From Plazaster borealis (lineage: Eukaryota > Echinodermata > Asteroidea > Forcipulatida > Labidiasteridae), in contig CM037472.1 in assembly GCA_021014325.1 (NCBI GenBank), positions 17,345,063-17,409,062 on the forward strand: DNA of 64,000 nucleotides. Direction: 5' to 3'. Positions 20,621 through 33,551 of this stretch are shown here, one piece after another. The position numbers and the translations under genes were made by a program. The notes beneath the pieces were generated by a model that was not told where the DNA came from, searched no databases, and saw only the letters and a program-made list of their open reading frames with translations. Numbering within the stretch: the first letter of the stretch is position 1; the number at the start of each line of letters is the position of its first letter.

Positions 20621-21017
20621 GTCCAAATCAAGCAAATTTGGCTATTACTATGGCTATAACCGTCGGCTACTGTAGCAACATTAAGGCCTTTTTAGCATGA
20701 CAGCCATAGCCACTGCTGAGGCCATTAACATACGAATCCAATTCAAAGTCCTCCTCCTTGTTTTTAAAGTCAGAAATGATCTAGCTCCTACTTATCTTCA
20801 GAACCTTAATTCTAATAAAGCCCACAGTTCTCGCAATCTATGTTCTTCTTCTACTTCCCATTTGTGCTTGTCCCCTGCACCCCGCACTTTTACGCGGTAT
20901 GGGCAACGAGCCTATAATTGTGTTTATTCACTGATGCTCTGTACATCGCTTTGAAACTTTGTAAAAGGCACTTTATGTTATAACTATTATTATTACTGTT
21001 ATTATTAATTCGGACGC
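20621..21017 (+). mobile_element. MITE of the GTCC...GGACGC family interrupted by a LINE fragment
   Basis: The left part 20621-20728 matches the intact copy at 13030-13145 read in reverse, and the right part 21004-21017 supplies the missing terminal ATTCGGACGC. The intervening 275 bp are foreign. ATTAA occurs at both junctions (20724-20728 and 21004-21008), as expected for a target-site duplication. Confidence 0.8.
20729..21003 (+). mobile_element. 5'-truncated non-LTR retrotransposon (CR1/L2/jockey-like) 3' end
   Basis: Encodes a C-terminal reverse-transcriptase ORF tail with the common LINE phrase IQFKVLLLVFKVRNDLAPTY, and ends in a short 3' UTR (CGCTTTGAAACTTTGTAAAA type) with a TTATTATTATT microsatellite-like tail. 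Only about 80 codons remain, so it is a dead insertion. Confidence 0.75.
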
Positions 21018-22210
21018 AACACAAAATGATCAAGTTTATCTTGACAATTACCAATCCTGACAATTTACTAAGCTACAGTACATGACACAGAAACATAGAC
21101 TGGACTGTAGAATTGCAACATAATTTTCTTTGAAATAAATCTGCACCAATCTGACTCAATATCATACTGTGGTTGTCTTATGTATACATGTGTAAACTCG
21201 GACTACATTAAAACAAAATGCACAGCCCCCACCCCCCCCCCCTTGTAAATTCTTCTTAAAACCGCTTGACCATCATTAAATGCACACATTGCACTGGAGT
21301 GCAACTAGACACATCCTCTCTTGGCACTGTTAAGAAATTGGGTGAACCTCATAATTACCCAAGATTTTGTAACTTCTTGTTCCTTATTTTTGCAATTTTG
21401 AGCGTAAACATCCTCTTGGCAAATTTTTCTGACTTTCTTAATATTTTCAAGTTTCCTGAAAGGCATTTCAAGTTGATACATGTAGTTTGACCACATAAAT
21501 AATATTGATATAGAAAGGGTTTGTAAAACACATGATTTTTGTGGCATTTATATTTGTTTAAAGTGAGTATACATGTAGTGTAAATTTTCACTTTCATTTT
21601 TGAACTATTTTCAAATTAGTACAGTAACTCTGTCACGTTTTTAATCTCTCCCAATTTCCTGGTGAGAAAGTCGCTTCAGACATGTCGGTGCCTAAAAAGT
21701 ATGACAAGAACAAATGACTATTTTGGAATGATCATGTACAAGGTGGATCACATTACAGCATTCCATGTCAATGATCCATGCTCTACATTCTTGAAGTGAC
21801 CTTTCAGATCATAAGGTCACAAAGCTGACGATTTGATGACAGTGTTTGTTTAGCACATTGTGACATTTTGTCTCCGTAAAACCCTTGATTGGCAAGTCAA
21901 GTTCACAACAATTCGCACAGGTGCTGTGCCAATTCTTTTCCCTCCCCAGAGGAAACTCATTTTTCCGAATATACTCAAGATGTCAAATAACTTCATAAAG
22001 AGACATTGGAATTCTTTTAAATTGTTCATAATTCTGTAGAAACCCATCAATTTGCAGGGGGGGAAATCAATACATGAACCATGACAATTTTTGCAGATAT
22101 TTTCAATTTTTGAAAAACAAATTATTATTAAAGATTTTTAGTTTTTCTTTATGTTCCTCAGGTGTGATTAACGTACAAACTTTCAAGATATAAGACTTCT
22201 TACCATAATC

Positions 22211-22619
22211 AGGCATGCAACTGCCCGATGAAAAAAAAAGAGGAAAATTTTCAAAGGCACAACTCAAGCGCAGAACGAGGCAGCCAAAACGCCAAGGGAC
22301 ATGAGACCCACAATGGTACCCTAGAAAATGTTGAGGTTTATTATGCTCTTTTATTATGCTCTTGAAACACTACATGATGTAAGAATGATCGTGGAACGTC
22401 AAGTGAGCGCGCGTCACACACTTACGCTGGTCGAATTGGGGCACCCGTTGATCCAATAACTAGGCTTATTTCACATTATTGTAGTTGTACATTGTTGTTG
22501 CCAAGCATATATTAGGCTTTTAAAAAAAATCTTTAAAAAAAAAAACCCAAAACGCTGATCTTTTTTCTTTCTTTTTTTTACGCGGAAATCCGCAGAAACG
22601 CGGAAGAGTTGCATGCCTG
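22211..22619. mobile_element. Inverted-repeat element with AGGCATGCAACT ends
   Basis: Left end CAGGCATGCAACTGCCCG, right end GAGTTGCATGCCTG, about 409 bp. The interior has poly-A/T runs and GC-richer patches (CGCGGAAATCCGCAGAAACG) near the right end. No ORF of a known transposase. Confidence 0.6.
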
Positions 22620-22646
22620 CATAATTAAGCACCTTTGCAATCAGCT

Positions 22647-22845
22647 GGGCCAAACTTCATAGAGTTGCTTTTAAAGCAGAGAATGATGCTTAACAACATT
22701 CTGCTAAGCAAAAAAACAAGCAGGATACCAGTCACATATTGTACACGTGACATTGTATTTTAGCTGGTAACCTTATTCTGGTAAGCATAATTATGTTGTG
22801 CTTAGCTACTTTATTGTGCTTAGGCAGCGCTATGAAATTGGGCCC
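22647..22845. mobile_element. GGGCCC-ended inverted-repeat element
   Basis: Starts GGGCCAAACTTCATAGAGTT and ends CTATGAAATTGGGCCC. Landmarks CTAAGCA, GATACCAGTCACA and TAGCTGGTAACCTTATTCTG are shared with the copies at 33756-33952 and 45911-46100. Confidence 0.8.
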
Positions 22846-23048
22846 TGACTTGGTACCCTCCCTGTGAACCTGATGTTTCCAAGCGTGCTTTGCCTAAAAG
22901 AGGGTTGATGCATTCTTAAATTTATTGACAAAATGATAACTCGGAAATGCACATTGAAAACTTTTAGTTACATTGTACCATGATCAAGGGAAAACTTGCC
23001 CTGGATTAGAGTACACTGATTAAAAAACTGATCAAATTTTTGACTAAC

Positions 23049-24463
23049 CTCTGGAGTGGTATTGGCACTGTGTCGGGAAGCAGCCGAGGCACCTGTTGTT
23101 GTATTTCTTTTCCGGCCTGTTAGTTTTCTATTCTTGATGACATCCTCAATGTCAAAGTATGTACTCTGGACATCGTAATGCTGGAAGGCAAGTTGCCTCG
23201 TTCTCTCCTCGATCCTATCCTCAAGACTTATGTCTTCCTCCTCTGCTGCCCGAGAAGTCTTCTCCATGGCCTCCGTACGGTCGCTGCCCTTCACACTGCT
23301 GCGCAGTTTCTTCTTGAAGAAGGATTGGTCTGCTGCTGACACAGACTTAGCTCGGTTCTTCTTGTTGCGCTTGCTCTGTCTTCGAGAAACCTTGGGGCTT
23401 CCCCCGAAGTCAGCATTGTCAGTACTATCTTTAGAGAAGAGAAGTTCTCTACTTCCAGACTTTTCAACAGTTGTCTGTTTGGAAACAGAAGGCATACCTC
23501 TGTCACTGTCATCAAAATGGGCACCTCTGTTCACTTTTCCCTGGAGGAGTTTATTAAACTGAGGCGGTGCGGGACTTCTTTGATCCGTGTCTGCCCGATA
23601 ATCTTGCAGCATTTGGAAGAAGCTCTCCCCACCCGAACTCTGTACGTCAATAGATGACGTACTACCATATTCTCGTCGGGGTAACAGGGCGCTGTGATGA
23701 TAGTCCATCCTGTCATTGATTTCGTTAAGGGTGGAGTTACTATTGCTACGACGAAGCTGTGTACGATCGTTCCGTATGAGGTTCCTTACATTATCTGTGG
23801 TCAAGGCTGCTTGTCTGGAAGCATCAATGGTTCCCTGAGATGATACAAAGTACTTATTATCTGGGCTGGTGTTGTGCCGTCGATGAGGGCTACCAGTCAT
23901 CCGAGTCCGTTTATCGTCCGGCACACCATCCCTCCAAAAGCGGCTGTTCCCTGATGGTGTGTTTACCTGATCTTGGTTCCGCATCAGTTGCACCCTGGTT
24001 GCCGTGCTCGTCCGTGATTCGTGAGGGAGGGCTGGTCTCACTTCACCACCTTGCTCTGATCGCTCCCCTAATCTGGTATCCTCATAGTTCCTTTCATACT
24101 TGTCCTCTACTCTCACAGGAGTAGCTATAAAATGTCCCGACGGTAAAGCCCCACTGCTATTAGTGCCGCTTTGGGTTAGTCGATTTACTTCTTCATTTGG
24201 TTTCATTGGGTCGTCCATACTTGGTATCCGCCTGCTGTCAGATCTGGGCGTATAATAGTTGTCACTGCCATCCCCCGATGGAGAGCTCCTCCCATTGGGA
24301 ACCATATTATTGTGGTAGTACTCCGCCATTTGGGTTGCACCCTGTCGTACGCTCTTGATCAGATGGGACTGTGTTGTCGACTGGGACACGTTAGAGTGCA
24401 TGTATGATGGGTAGACACTTCTTCCTTGTGCAGCCATTGCGCATGTCACAGCAGCATTATTGG
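23049..24463 (-). CDS. SIPA1L: SIPA1L/SPAR-family Rap-GAP, large N-terminal coding exon
   Basis: Minus-strand exon with an acceptor TTTTAG before 24463, probable start ATG at 24437 (MAAQGRSVYPSYMHSN) and a GTTAGT donor after 23049, giving 463 codons in phase 0. Conserved SIPA1L landmarks appear in order: REYGSTSSID (residues 255-264), ESFFQML (271-277), DQRSPAP (285-291), a Lys/Arg-Ser stretch then QSFFKKKLRSS (about 371-381), HYDVQS (420-425) and RNTTTGASA (about 444-452). The first 250 residues are polar, Ser/Asn/Arg-rich and weakly conserved. SIPA1L proteins activate Rap GTP hydrolysis and organise actin at postsynaptic and junctional sites. The Rap-GAP domain would follow but is not seen. 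Upstream of the start are a tiny uORF (MLL-stop) and an overlapping out-of-frame uORF. An in-frame start further upstream (24593) is open but crosses the likely acceptor. Confidence 0.88.
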
Positions 24464-25744
24464 CTAAAACGCACAGCGCAAGGGCAGGACAAGGCAATGT
24501 GGTGTCCTTGCCACAATACCAGTTTCCTTCCTTCCTATTCCAGACCCTCCAGTTTCCTGTACAAAATAGTCTCTCCCTCCCTCCCTCTCCCACTCTCTGT
24601 TGAGGAGAGATTGAAACTGATTACCATGGACACAGTTGTTTTGGTTTCCCCATGTCCAGAAAAACAGCAACAATTATCACCACACACATATCACATTCTT
24701 GATTATCGTCAGCAAGTTGTTTCCATTATCAACTTCTCCTACATATAGACGCTCTCACTAATAAATTTTCGGAAGTTTCGGAAGTCAGGATTGTTTTTTC
24801 TTCCTGATAAAAAGTATCTGACGAACTAGTTGCTCTTTCACTTGTTTATAACATCAACAGACGCACTGGTCAGCATTCCTCGCTTCCATGGTAGACAATC
24901 ACCATTTCTGAAAAAAAGGGAGTAAGAGAATAAATACTTATTTTTAGGACAAATCATGTGTACAATCATAGATCAAACAGTACAATACGTGTACAGCTTG
25001 GACAATGCAAGACGTAAAACGTTGGGTCACACAATCGGGTAAAGGGCAAGTCATCCACCGCACTCCTGAAACAAATTTGAGACAGACAACGTGTACTTTG
25101 TACTGCTTATGCTTAAATGGACAACATACCATGGGAAAATGTTGGGTATTTTTAAGCTGCATTAAATAGTGTAACTCAATGCATACACATGCACCGGATT
25201 TGGAATAATCAACAACATGTAACTTACACTCCCATTGCAAATAAAGAGATGTTTATACAAGTCAGTTTGTATTATGTACAGTATGTAACTCAGAATTAGC
25301 AATTGTGTTTGTGATTCAAGCTTTATAATAGTAGGAAGTTGTTATACTTTAAGGTCCATTACAGTTCCAAATTCTAGAGAAATCCTTCCTTTTTCCCAAT
25401 ATTTTTTTTCATTGCATGCTATAAACATATTACACGCACAGAAGTTTGTACTATGCATGCAAGCAACATGCTATTAATTATGAAATGTTCTTGCTTTACT
25501 GAAATCAACCACAAGACAAAATTTGTTGTGAAATTTGAGCATGGCACAAACATGTACATGTACATGTGTAACGTGCATGTACATGATCGTATCACTAAAC
25601 TAGAGAATAAGAACAGAATTAGAAAATGTGTACATTTCCTGAAACTTCTGCACGTACATGTAAAGTGAAATCTGTCCCGGCTCATTAGGCAGGTGTTTAT
25701 ACCCGGTTTCCTGGGCATTAAACGACAGAGAATATTTCTATTCC

Positions 25745-25925
25745 CACTGGACATGATGCCAGTCCATCACAGGTTACTCCCCTGCTCTTGCCGGTACCCA
25801 TTTGTACTCCTGGGTGGAGAGAAGCAATTATGATAAAGTGCCTTGCTCAAGGACACAAGTGTCATGACCGGGACTCGAACCTACACTCTGCTAATCAGAA
25901 ACACCAGAGTTGGAGTCCGTACATG
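25745..25925 (-). repeat. tRNA-derived SINE-like repeat
   Basis: On the minus strand it contains GGTTCGAGTCCCGGTCATGA, a good Pol III B box/T arm (25870-25880 region), followed by GTCCTTGAGCAAGGCACTTT and CTCTCCACCCAGGAGT, a body widely seen in SINE-like repeats of marine animals. The A-box end is eroded. Confidence 0.6.
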
Positions 25926-27957
25926 TAAATGTACTTTCCCTTTAATTTCAGCATTATCATTCACTGACAAACACACCCGCAGACACTAATGACCACATCT
26001 GTACCAACAACCTTGAATGATTTCCACTTTGGATCACTCTACAGGATCAGGACACCCCTGCTTGTATAATTAAACATGGATACACATCACAGCATCGAGA
26101 CACGGCAAACATAAGGCAGAGTAGCAGGGAGTCACACAGACGCCCCGTTAAGATGAGCTGTAGATGACATTCCCTGAATTATACAGAATCCTGAATAAGC
26201 ATGGGAACAAGGCACCGCGGTTTCAACCCAAGCAGACCGGTAGATATCCCTGGTTCAACAACATACAGTCTAACAGACCTGGGCAAAATAACAGTCACAT
26301 GAGGGTCCAGTTGGACTGGGATTAACCATACATGTCCTTGCCAGCCATTCAAAATACATTGTATTGCCAACATGAATGAAAACATTAAGCCATTGTACAC
26401 ACGTGTATGGTACATACATGTACATGTACACTGGTACACTGACTGTACAATAACGTGTAAAGTCCAAGATGTGCATTCATAATTGTAATCGTGGTCATTC
26501 ATTAATCCACTTCCAAGAAAGTTTTATTGTAAGTACCATCAACAAAATGGCACTCAATTTGTGAATAAACACGTGTACAGGCTTCGTACAGTAAAGGTGG
26601 AAGAGTACAATTGCAACCAAAAAGTTAACAGGTGATGTAATTAAATTGCGAAAATGCTGACATAGTGTGACAACCGCAAATCAAAGATGCGGACAATCAT
26701 AGGCTTTATTTTGGAGGTTAAATTATTATTATAATAAATATTTTTTTGAACAGACAATTACTTTTTTAATTATCTGTATTACACACACTTATCTATCATG
26801 TCTGCTGCATCATGGAGCTTACAATACATGGAGCTTTTAGCTCCGTCAACCACACTGAATGCAGTGGTTTGGCAGTGGTTTGTCCCCTGTCCTATGGGTG
26901 TGTTGTATGTACATGTAGTTCCACCTCAGGCAAGCCAACCTCACACGGTTTGGCTCCAGCGATTAAGACCATAGGAAATGCATTGAGTAGGTTTTTCTTT
27001 AAGGATTTACTCACTTCCACTTCCCTTTCAGTTTTCACACACGATGTAAGTTTTTAAAAGACTCAAGGTCTCATTAACAATGTCAAATTGTGTCACAAGA
27101 ATTGCTCTCTGTGAAACAAGTGAATTTGGGGTAAATTATGTACTGTACGGCAGCTTTGAAGTTGGAAATAGTTAAAAACTCCAGCATGCTGCCAATGCAT
27201 ACACACATAAACATTGACTTACACAAGTACCAACAAGATTCCCCTGTTCTTGGCCTGACTGCCCCTTTAAAGTTTCCCCTTTCAATCTGATACATACTTA
27301 AGTGCCCTTAACTCAGGAAAAGTAGACTTCCCCATATGAGAATGAAAATCCAGGCCAGTAAACCATGGAGGTAGGTGTGTAACTATTGATAATGAAAAAT
27401 TGTTAATTGAATCCTTAACGATTTTATTGGTGGTTTTGACGCAGGGGCTTCACACATGTAATTACATCACGTACATTTTTACCAAGCATGAACAGTCCGT
27501 AAAAGTGCAAGCCTACTGGTGACCTCTGCCACTTTTCAAGTGAACAAAGATGATTAGCTGTCTCACATGAAGACCTGTGTATACCTTTTTGTACAAGCAC
27601 ATGTACCAATTCCGTCAAGGGCATTACTATTGTACTTAAAATACTAAGCATTCCTAGAAAACCACCAACCCATGAAGTCCAACTTGATCAAATCCACCTA
27701 TCCACCTACCCACGTATAAATGTACAGTGACACTCTGGCACTCACTTATTGATATCGTGATTGACCAGAAGGCAGTGGGTGGTGACTTTGATTCATGATG
27801 ATTAAGAAATGTGAAACTATGACCAACAATTACGCACTCAGCAGCTGTTGTTACTTTTGTGGTATAAACATTGAAGAACCTGTGTGAACCGTTTGGAACT
27901 AAAAAATGTAACGTAAGGGTGGAAAGTACAATGTACACAACAGCAATCTCCCTTAAC

Positions 27958-28165
27958 AGTGGTCCACTGGTGAAATGCCAGTTCAAACACCTGAGGAGTG
28001 AGGACCAGTCAAAATTCACTCCAAGTGGTCCGGCTGACTAGTTTAGTGTTGAAAAGTACCCCTACTTCATTTGAAATAAGGACTCATTAAAAAAGCTGAC
28101 TAACAAAGTGAAATAACAAGCTAACTGGTCATGCTGACTAGTCACTGAAAAAGTTAAGGGCAAAC
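27958..28165 (-). repeat. Dispersed repeat, CTGGTC/GACCAG-rich, copy 1
   Basis: The reverse complement contains GACCACTTGGAGTGAATTTT and GACTGGTCCTC, matching the plus-strand copy at 38837-39045 over about 200 bp. A shorter related stretch lies at 19800-19880. Non-coding. Confidence 0.7.
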
Positions 28166-31093
28166 CCTACAATTACACAGTGTAGATCTATGTTTATAAA
28201 CATTACATAAAACTTGTTTATTGTTGAAAGTTCCTTGGAAAACATGTTTTACCACACACGTAGGTACTCTCAGTTTGTGGAAACTTGTTCCATTCACGAA
28301 GCTGCTTCCTAAATATTTCAGAATTTGTTCCACAACTCAAGGTACACTGTTGAAATAATACATCAGATAGACCACCTGCTGAAATTCATTTAAATTAATC
28401 AAATAAACCAGAAACTATATGTGCATGTCAGGCCTCGGTGCCCATTGAAATATTCAAGTAGAAATCTCCCACATACACTGTACGTACAAATGTATGTAGG
28501 TGCCCTTTACTTAGGGTTGCACCCCACTAAATGGGGAGAAAACAAAGCGTCGGCTTCATTAATATTTTGTAGGCCCTCAAAATATTCTACATGTATATTA
28601 GACAGATTTGAGAGCCTAATAAAAGGGGGAGAGTGTAAAAATGTTGCCCAATTGTGACCTGGGGGTTGTTGACTTCCAACTTGAGGTATTTTAGATGACA
28701 TAGGCTCTGAAAAAATGGTCCTATTTGCGGAGAGGTGTAGGGACATTTATCAAGAAAGACGTTTGGAAGTTTAGGAAATTTCACTGCTGTGGGGGGGGGT
28801 ATTTGGAGGGAGAATAACTCTCCGTGCCTTGGGACTCCCCATATCAAATTGAGCAGAGGATAACAGTTCAAGAGTCTATGGATAATTTTCCCTTTACTGT
28901 AAAAAGCTGTGAGACTTTTAAGTATTTTCTTTTGAATATTTAGCATTTTGCACTGTATGCTATGGGAGTTTATTTACTGGTGTGCACCCTTAGGAAAAAA
29001 ATGCCTTGCCCTTAAACTACAATACATGAAAACAGTTGGACTACTTAGAGTTAAATAAAGATTGTAAAATGAGAAAAAACAGGTCAGAAAGGAAAATATG
29101 ACGGTTTCCTGAAGCAAAGAGGCCACAAATTGTAATGAACCTCCGTACCTCATCAAAATGTTGTTCCGCTGCAGATGTCTTGTAATAATAAGAACTTCAA
29201 CACTGTGTTGGCGATTGAATGGTAGAATTCCCGGCATTTGGTTAATGTATGCCTTTAGCAATGAGGCAAAGTTGTAACAAGTCTCATCTAAAGTTTGCTC
29301 TGCTGCAGATGTGTAAGAACCAAGAACCTTACTACTGTGTTACTGATTGAATGGTCGGGTTTACAGTGTACATCCGTTAGCCCGTAAGCAAGGAGGCAAA
29401 TTCTTTAATGAATTCCGCCCTTGATGCAGTTTCTATATGTTTGTACTCCTGAAGCAATGTACACTGTCTACTTGGGAGTGATCAAAATCGATTCAGCTGT
29501 ATAAACCCCCCAAGAGCATTCATGAAGGAATCCTTGCACTTACATGTAAAGACGTTAAAGAATTTGCAATTATCACAAAAAGGTAGTTGCAAATTATCGA
29601 TTATTAAATTTTGATATCTATACACACTCAATGTCTTAGAAACGCATGTTTACGACCATGATGCGAATGACCGAACTACAAACATTTACCACTGAAACCA
29701 GTAGTGCACATTTCAAGTTGCCAAAATGTGCAGCTGTGTTCAGATGTACAGTTCTGCTGATTTTGCACCGTACCTTTTGTGCAACTTCCCCTGTACATGA
29801 AATGCATACCAATTTTGTTCATGAAGTGCATTGCAAGGGGTCTAATGTAAATTGTCATAAACTTTCCCAGGTGAAGGCTTCATCTTGGGGTGAAGGTTGC
29901 ATGGGCAACCAATGGGACTATGATTTCAAGAGAAGGTACACACACAGTATGGAGAAATTTCCTTATTTTCCAAAAAACTGAAGCAGTGTACATGTACACG
30001 TGAAGCTCTATAGATTTGTGCATACTTGTACCAGCTTGAATTCCAAGGTAAAAGCTTAATATAAAATCATTGTCAATGTTGGTTTGACCATAGAGCAAGA
30101 TTGACCATATTGGGCCTACAAGCTGTAATGTTTGACAGGTCCCCTTTCTGACAATGCAATCATAACTAGCTCATTACATACTGACTGTACGTGATGTACA
30201 GTGCTGCTGTACATGATGTACAGTACTGTACATGTGCCGATACATGTACCTCACCCTTTTGTTTCACGCTGTACATGTACCTACAATTATAAGCAATCAC
30301 AATAAGAATAAAAACATTCAGGGACAGGGATAACACAATCTTGCAGAGCGCTGATAATTCTGGAGGAAGTCAGCCTTAAATTGAAACTTCCTTCAATAAT
30401 TTCCTTGGATTGTATCAATTGCTTCCGTTTAACATGCCTCCCCTCCCCAGGGTACCCTCCTGCTTAGTGCTGCATGCTTACTCTAATCTTTACTGTATCT
30501 TCTCTTTTTTGGGGCACTCTGTACGCAGCGCATTTGACGTACACGCCCTTCAAACCATTCTTGATGGTAAACTCTACCCCCACCCCTCCCTCATACAACC
30601 TCATATTAATGGTAGTAAGCATCCTGCAAAATTATTTCGTCTGAATTGCCCCCATTGATTAGAAATCAATCAAAACATTTGAGTCTGAGAAACGATTCAT
30701 ACATGAATCGCTTCTCAGATTTCTGAGGGTTGGTGCCTGTTCGGCAATGTTGCTGCCAGAGATGCGGTTGGTATCTACTGTCACCTCGCTAAACATGGAT
30801 AGATTGTATTTTTTGTGTGAAAATGTGTGAAAATACTGTGTGAGTTTTTTTGCTGTTTTCTCAACAAGTAGAAACTGTTTTCAGCTACAACTTTCCCATG
30901 TGACTTTTATTGTATCTTTCTTGAAAATTTTGCCAGTAAATCAGCATTTAACCTTGACAAAAAACAATCTATGACCCCACCTTTAAATACATAGCTTGCC
31001 AGACATCCATTTCCACTCAAGCATGATAACAAAAAAATAATTTGTGCTTCTATCCTGCATACATGTACATGTACATGTATGTTTACTGAATCT

Positions 31094-31472
31094 TTAAAGG
31101 CACTGAACACGTTCGGTAATTTGTCAAAGACCAGTGTTCTCACTTGGTGTATCCCAACATATGCATAAAATAACAAGCCTGTAAAAATTTGGGATCGATT
31201 GGTCATCGAAGTTGCAAGAAAACGATGAAAGAAAAAACACCCTTGTACAAATTTGTGTGCTTTCACTTCAGAAAGGAATAAAAACTTCTTGCAAGAAGTT
31301 TTTATTATTTTAGTGAGAAATTACCTCTTTCTCAAAAACTATGTGACTTCAGAGGGAGTCGTTTCCTACAATGTTTTATACTATTGAAACAGCTCTCCGT
31401 TGCTTGTTTACCAAGTAAGTTTTTATGCTAATATTTGTTTTGAGTCATTACCAAACGTGTACGATACCTTTA
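31094..31472 (+). mobile_element. TTTAAAGG-ended element, GGACACG subfamily
   Basis: Starts TTAAAGGCACTGAACACGTT and ends ACCAAACGTGTACGATACCT before TTTAA. The interior is close to the copy at 15351-15737, including an imperfect hairpin ACTTCTTGCAAGAAGT and the GCAACTTCGATGACC complement. No ORF of substance. Confidence 0.85.
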
Positions 31473-31849
31473 AATTTAAAACTGCAAACATACACAGTTA
31501 AAGGGCATCATTTCCACTAAGGAATCAACTACTTATGATCAGCCCACTAACATAAAAATCTCATTTCACAGTCCAGCAGAGTTGATCCCCACTAGCCATG
31601 GGTGTGTGTGTGTATTGAGTGTCTTACTGGCCCTGCTGACAGAAGATCTGGACATGCCAGGCATTCTTCCTGTATTGGAAAATTGGCTAAGTAACATCAA
31701 CAGGCATTACAGCCCATGTTTGTGTAATAACAGAGAATGTCAAACTTGTAGAAACCAACTGTGACCAGGTTCCACTGAAAGAAATGAAAAAGTATTCGCA
31801 CAAGATTGGTTCTTTCTATCCCCCTTCATGTTTACTGGGTGAACCTTCT

Positions 31850-32570
31850 TCAATCCTCCAAAATCAACCAGTATGTGTGAATGTAGAGAATTGACTGCAT
31901 AATTTTCCCAAAAATCAACCATTTGGTGTGATCCTCCAAAAACAACCGGTTAGAGGATCTCAACTGCCTCAACCCTCTAAAATCAATCAATCAGTTAGTG
32001 TGAATGTAGGATCCCTACTGCCTCAATCCTCCAAAATCAATCGATCAGAGTGAATGTAGGATCCCTACTGCCTCAATCCTCCAAAATCAATCGGTCAGTG
32101 TGAATGTAGGATCCCTACTGCCTCAATCCTCCAAAATCAATCGGTCAGAGTGAATGTAGGATCCCTACTGCCTCAATCCTCCAAAATCATTCGATCAGAG
32201 TGAATGTAGGATCCCTACTGCCTCAATCCTCCAAAATCAATCGATCAGAGTGAATGTAGGATCCCTACTGCCTCAATCCTCCAAAATCAATCGGTCAGAG
32301 TGAATGTAGGATCCCTACTGCCTCAATCCTCCAAAATCATTCGATCAGAGTGAATGTAGGATCCCTACTGCCTCAATCCTCCAAAATCAATCGATCAGAG
32401 TGAATGTAGGATCCCTACTGCCTCAATCCTCCAAAATCAATCGATCAGAGTGAATGTAGGATCCCTACTGCCTCAATCCTCCAAAATCAATCGGTCAGTG
32501 TGAATGTAGGATCCCAGCTGCCTCAATCCTCAACAAATAGAACAAAATGTAGGATCCCTACTGCTTCAAT
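31850..32570. repeat. 50-bp minisatellite array
   Basis: The unit contains GTGAATGTAGGATCCCTACT then GCCTCAATCCTCCAAAATCA and a variable TCGATCAGAG or TCGGTCAGTG end. Periodicity is exactly 50 bp from about 31985 to 32510 (for example TCGATC/TCGGTC at 32041, 32091, 32141, 32191), with degraded units on both sides. About 11 good copies differ mainly at the GATC/GGTC and GAG/GTG positions. Confidence 0.95.
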
Positions 32571-33551
32571 CCCCGAATTCAACCAGTACATGTACGTACG
32601 TGCATCCAATAGCTAATTCACAACCCTCCCAATCCTCCAAATCCTCAGGTTGATTTTGGAGGATCTAGGAGCGTAAGGGTTCTATTCCTTCCTCCATGGT
32701 TAATCTAATGAACTGAAAAACCAACGCCATCATTGAACTGTTCACTTGTCAACCAAACATACTCTTTACACATGCTACATATATGAATTTATAAACAAAC
32801 CTTGGTAATTTCTAAATTCCCACATTGCGTGGCACTGGGTTACAATTTAGGGGAAGACATGCGCTGCAAATACTGTGGACACTCCACTTGCCAGCGAGTG
32901 ATTTATCATACAATAAATCATACATAAATGTCAAATGAGTTCTTGTATTTACCACAGAGCATTGTGTATTTTACACCAACTCTTAGAATCTGCACATTGT
33001 GTACACACTGTACATATAAAGGTACACATCATGTATATGAACCTACTATGGTACTATATACACACCTACACATCAGATTTTGAACATATGTTCAAAGCTA
33101 AAAGCAAACACTTGGCCATGCTTGACCATTGATAGAGCCCTTAAGTACAAACACAATACAACAACAGGGAAACAATTAATAAACAAATAGTGTGCAGAAG
33201 TCTCCGCCAGTGCACAATGCCAAGTACAACCAAATCTATGTTGGTGATTTTCATTAACACCGTGGGAAAGACAAACTAACTTCAAGTGCAAACTGTCTTG
33301 GTGCAACAAAACCTGTCTTTTATTGTGCAGAGTACTGGTCGTGTGAATGACCTATCAGGTGAGGTCGAAAACTGTGTAGGCGTTAGGATTGTCAAAAATC
33401 CAAGGATGAACAGGCTTTACTGGCCCCACTGCACAACCACAAAATTAACGAAAAAATTCCAAAATACCTGAACACACCCCCTTAAATCATCCACATATCT
33501 TTGCAAACAACTCCCTTTTTTAGGATAAATCACTGGAAAAATTGTATCAGC

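Larger units (their letters stand above)
18477..23048 (-). other. Sequence downstream of the SIPA1L N-terminal exon to the block edge
   Basis: If the gene continued normally on the minus strand, the Rap-GAP exons would be expected from here onward. I see none in these 4.6 kb; the identifiable content is mobile-element sequence (18789-19135, 19455-19730, 20621-21017, 22211-22619, 22647-22845) and AT-rich DNA. Confidence 0.6.

Noticed and set aside
22968..24593. Full 541-codon extent of the minus-strand SIPA1L ORF as a single CDS
   Set aside because: The first part precedes a good 3' splice site and reads unlike the family, and the last 27 codons follow a good donor. I kept 24463-23049 with the start at 24437.
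31850..32570. CRISPR-like array
   Set aside because: Units are contiguous 50-bp tandem repeats without unique spacers, in a eukaryotic genome.
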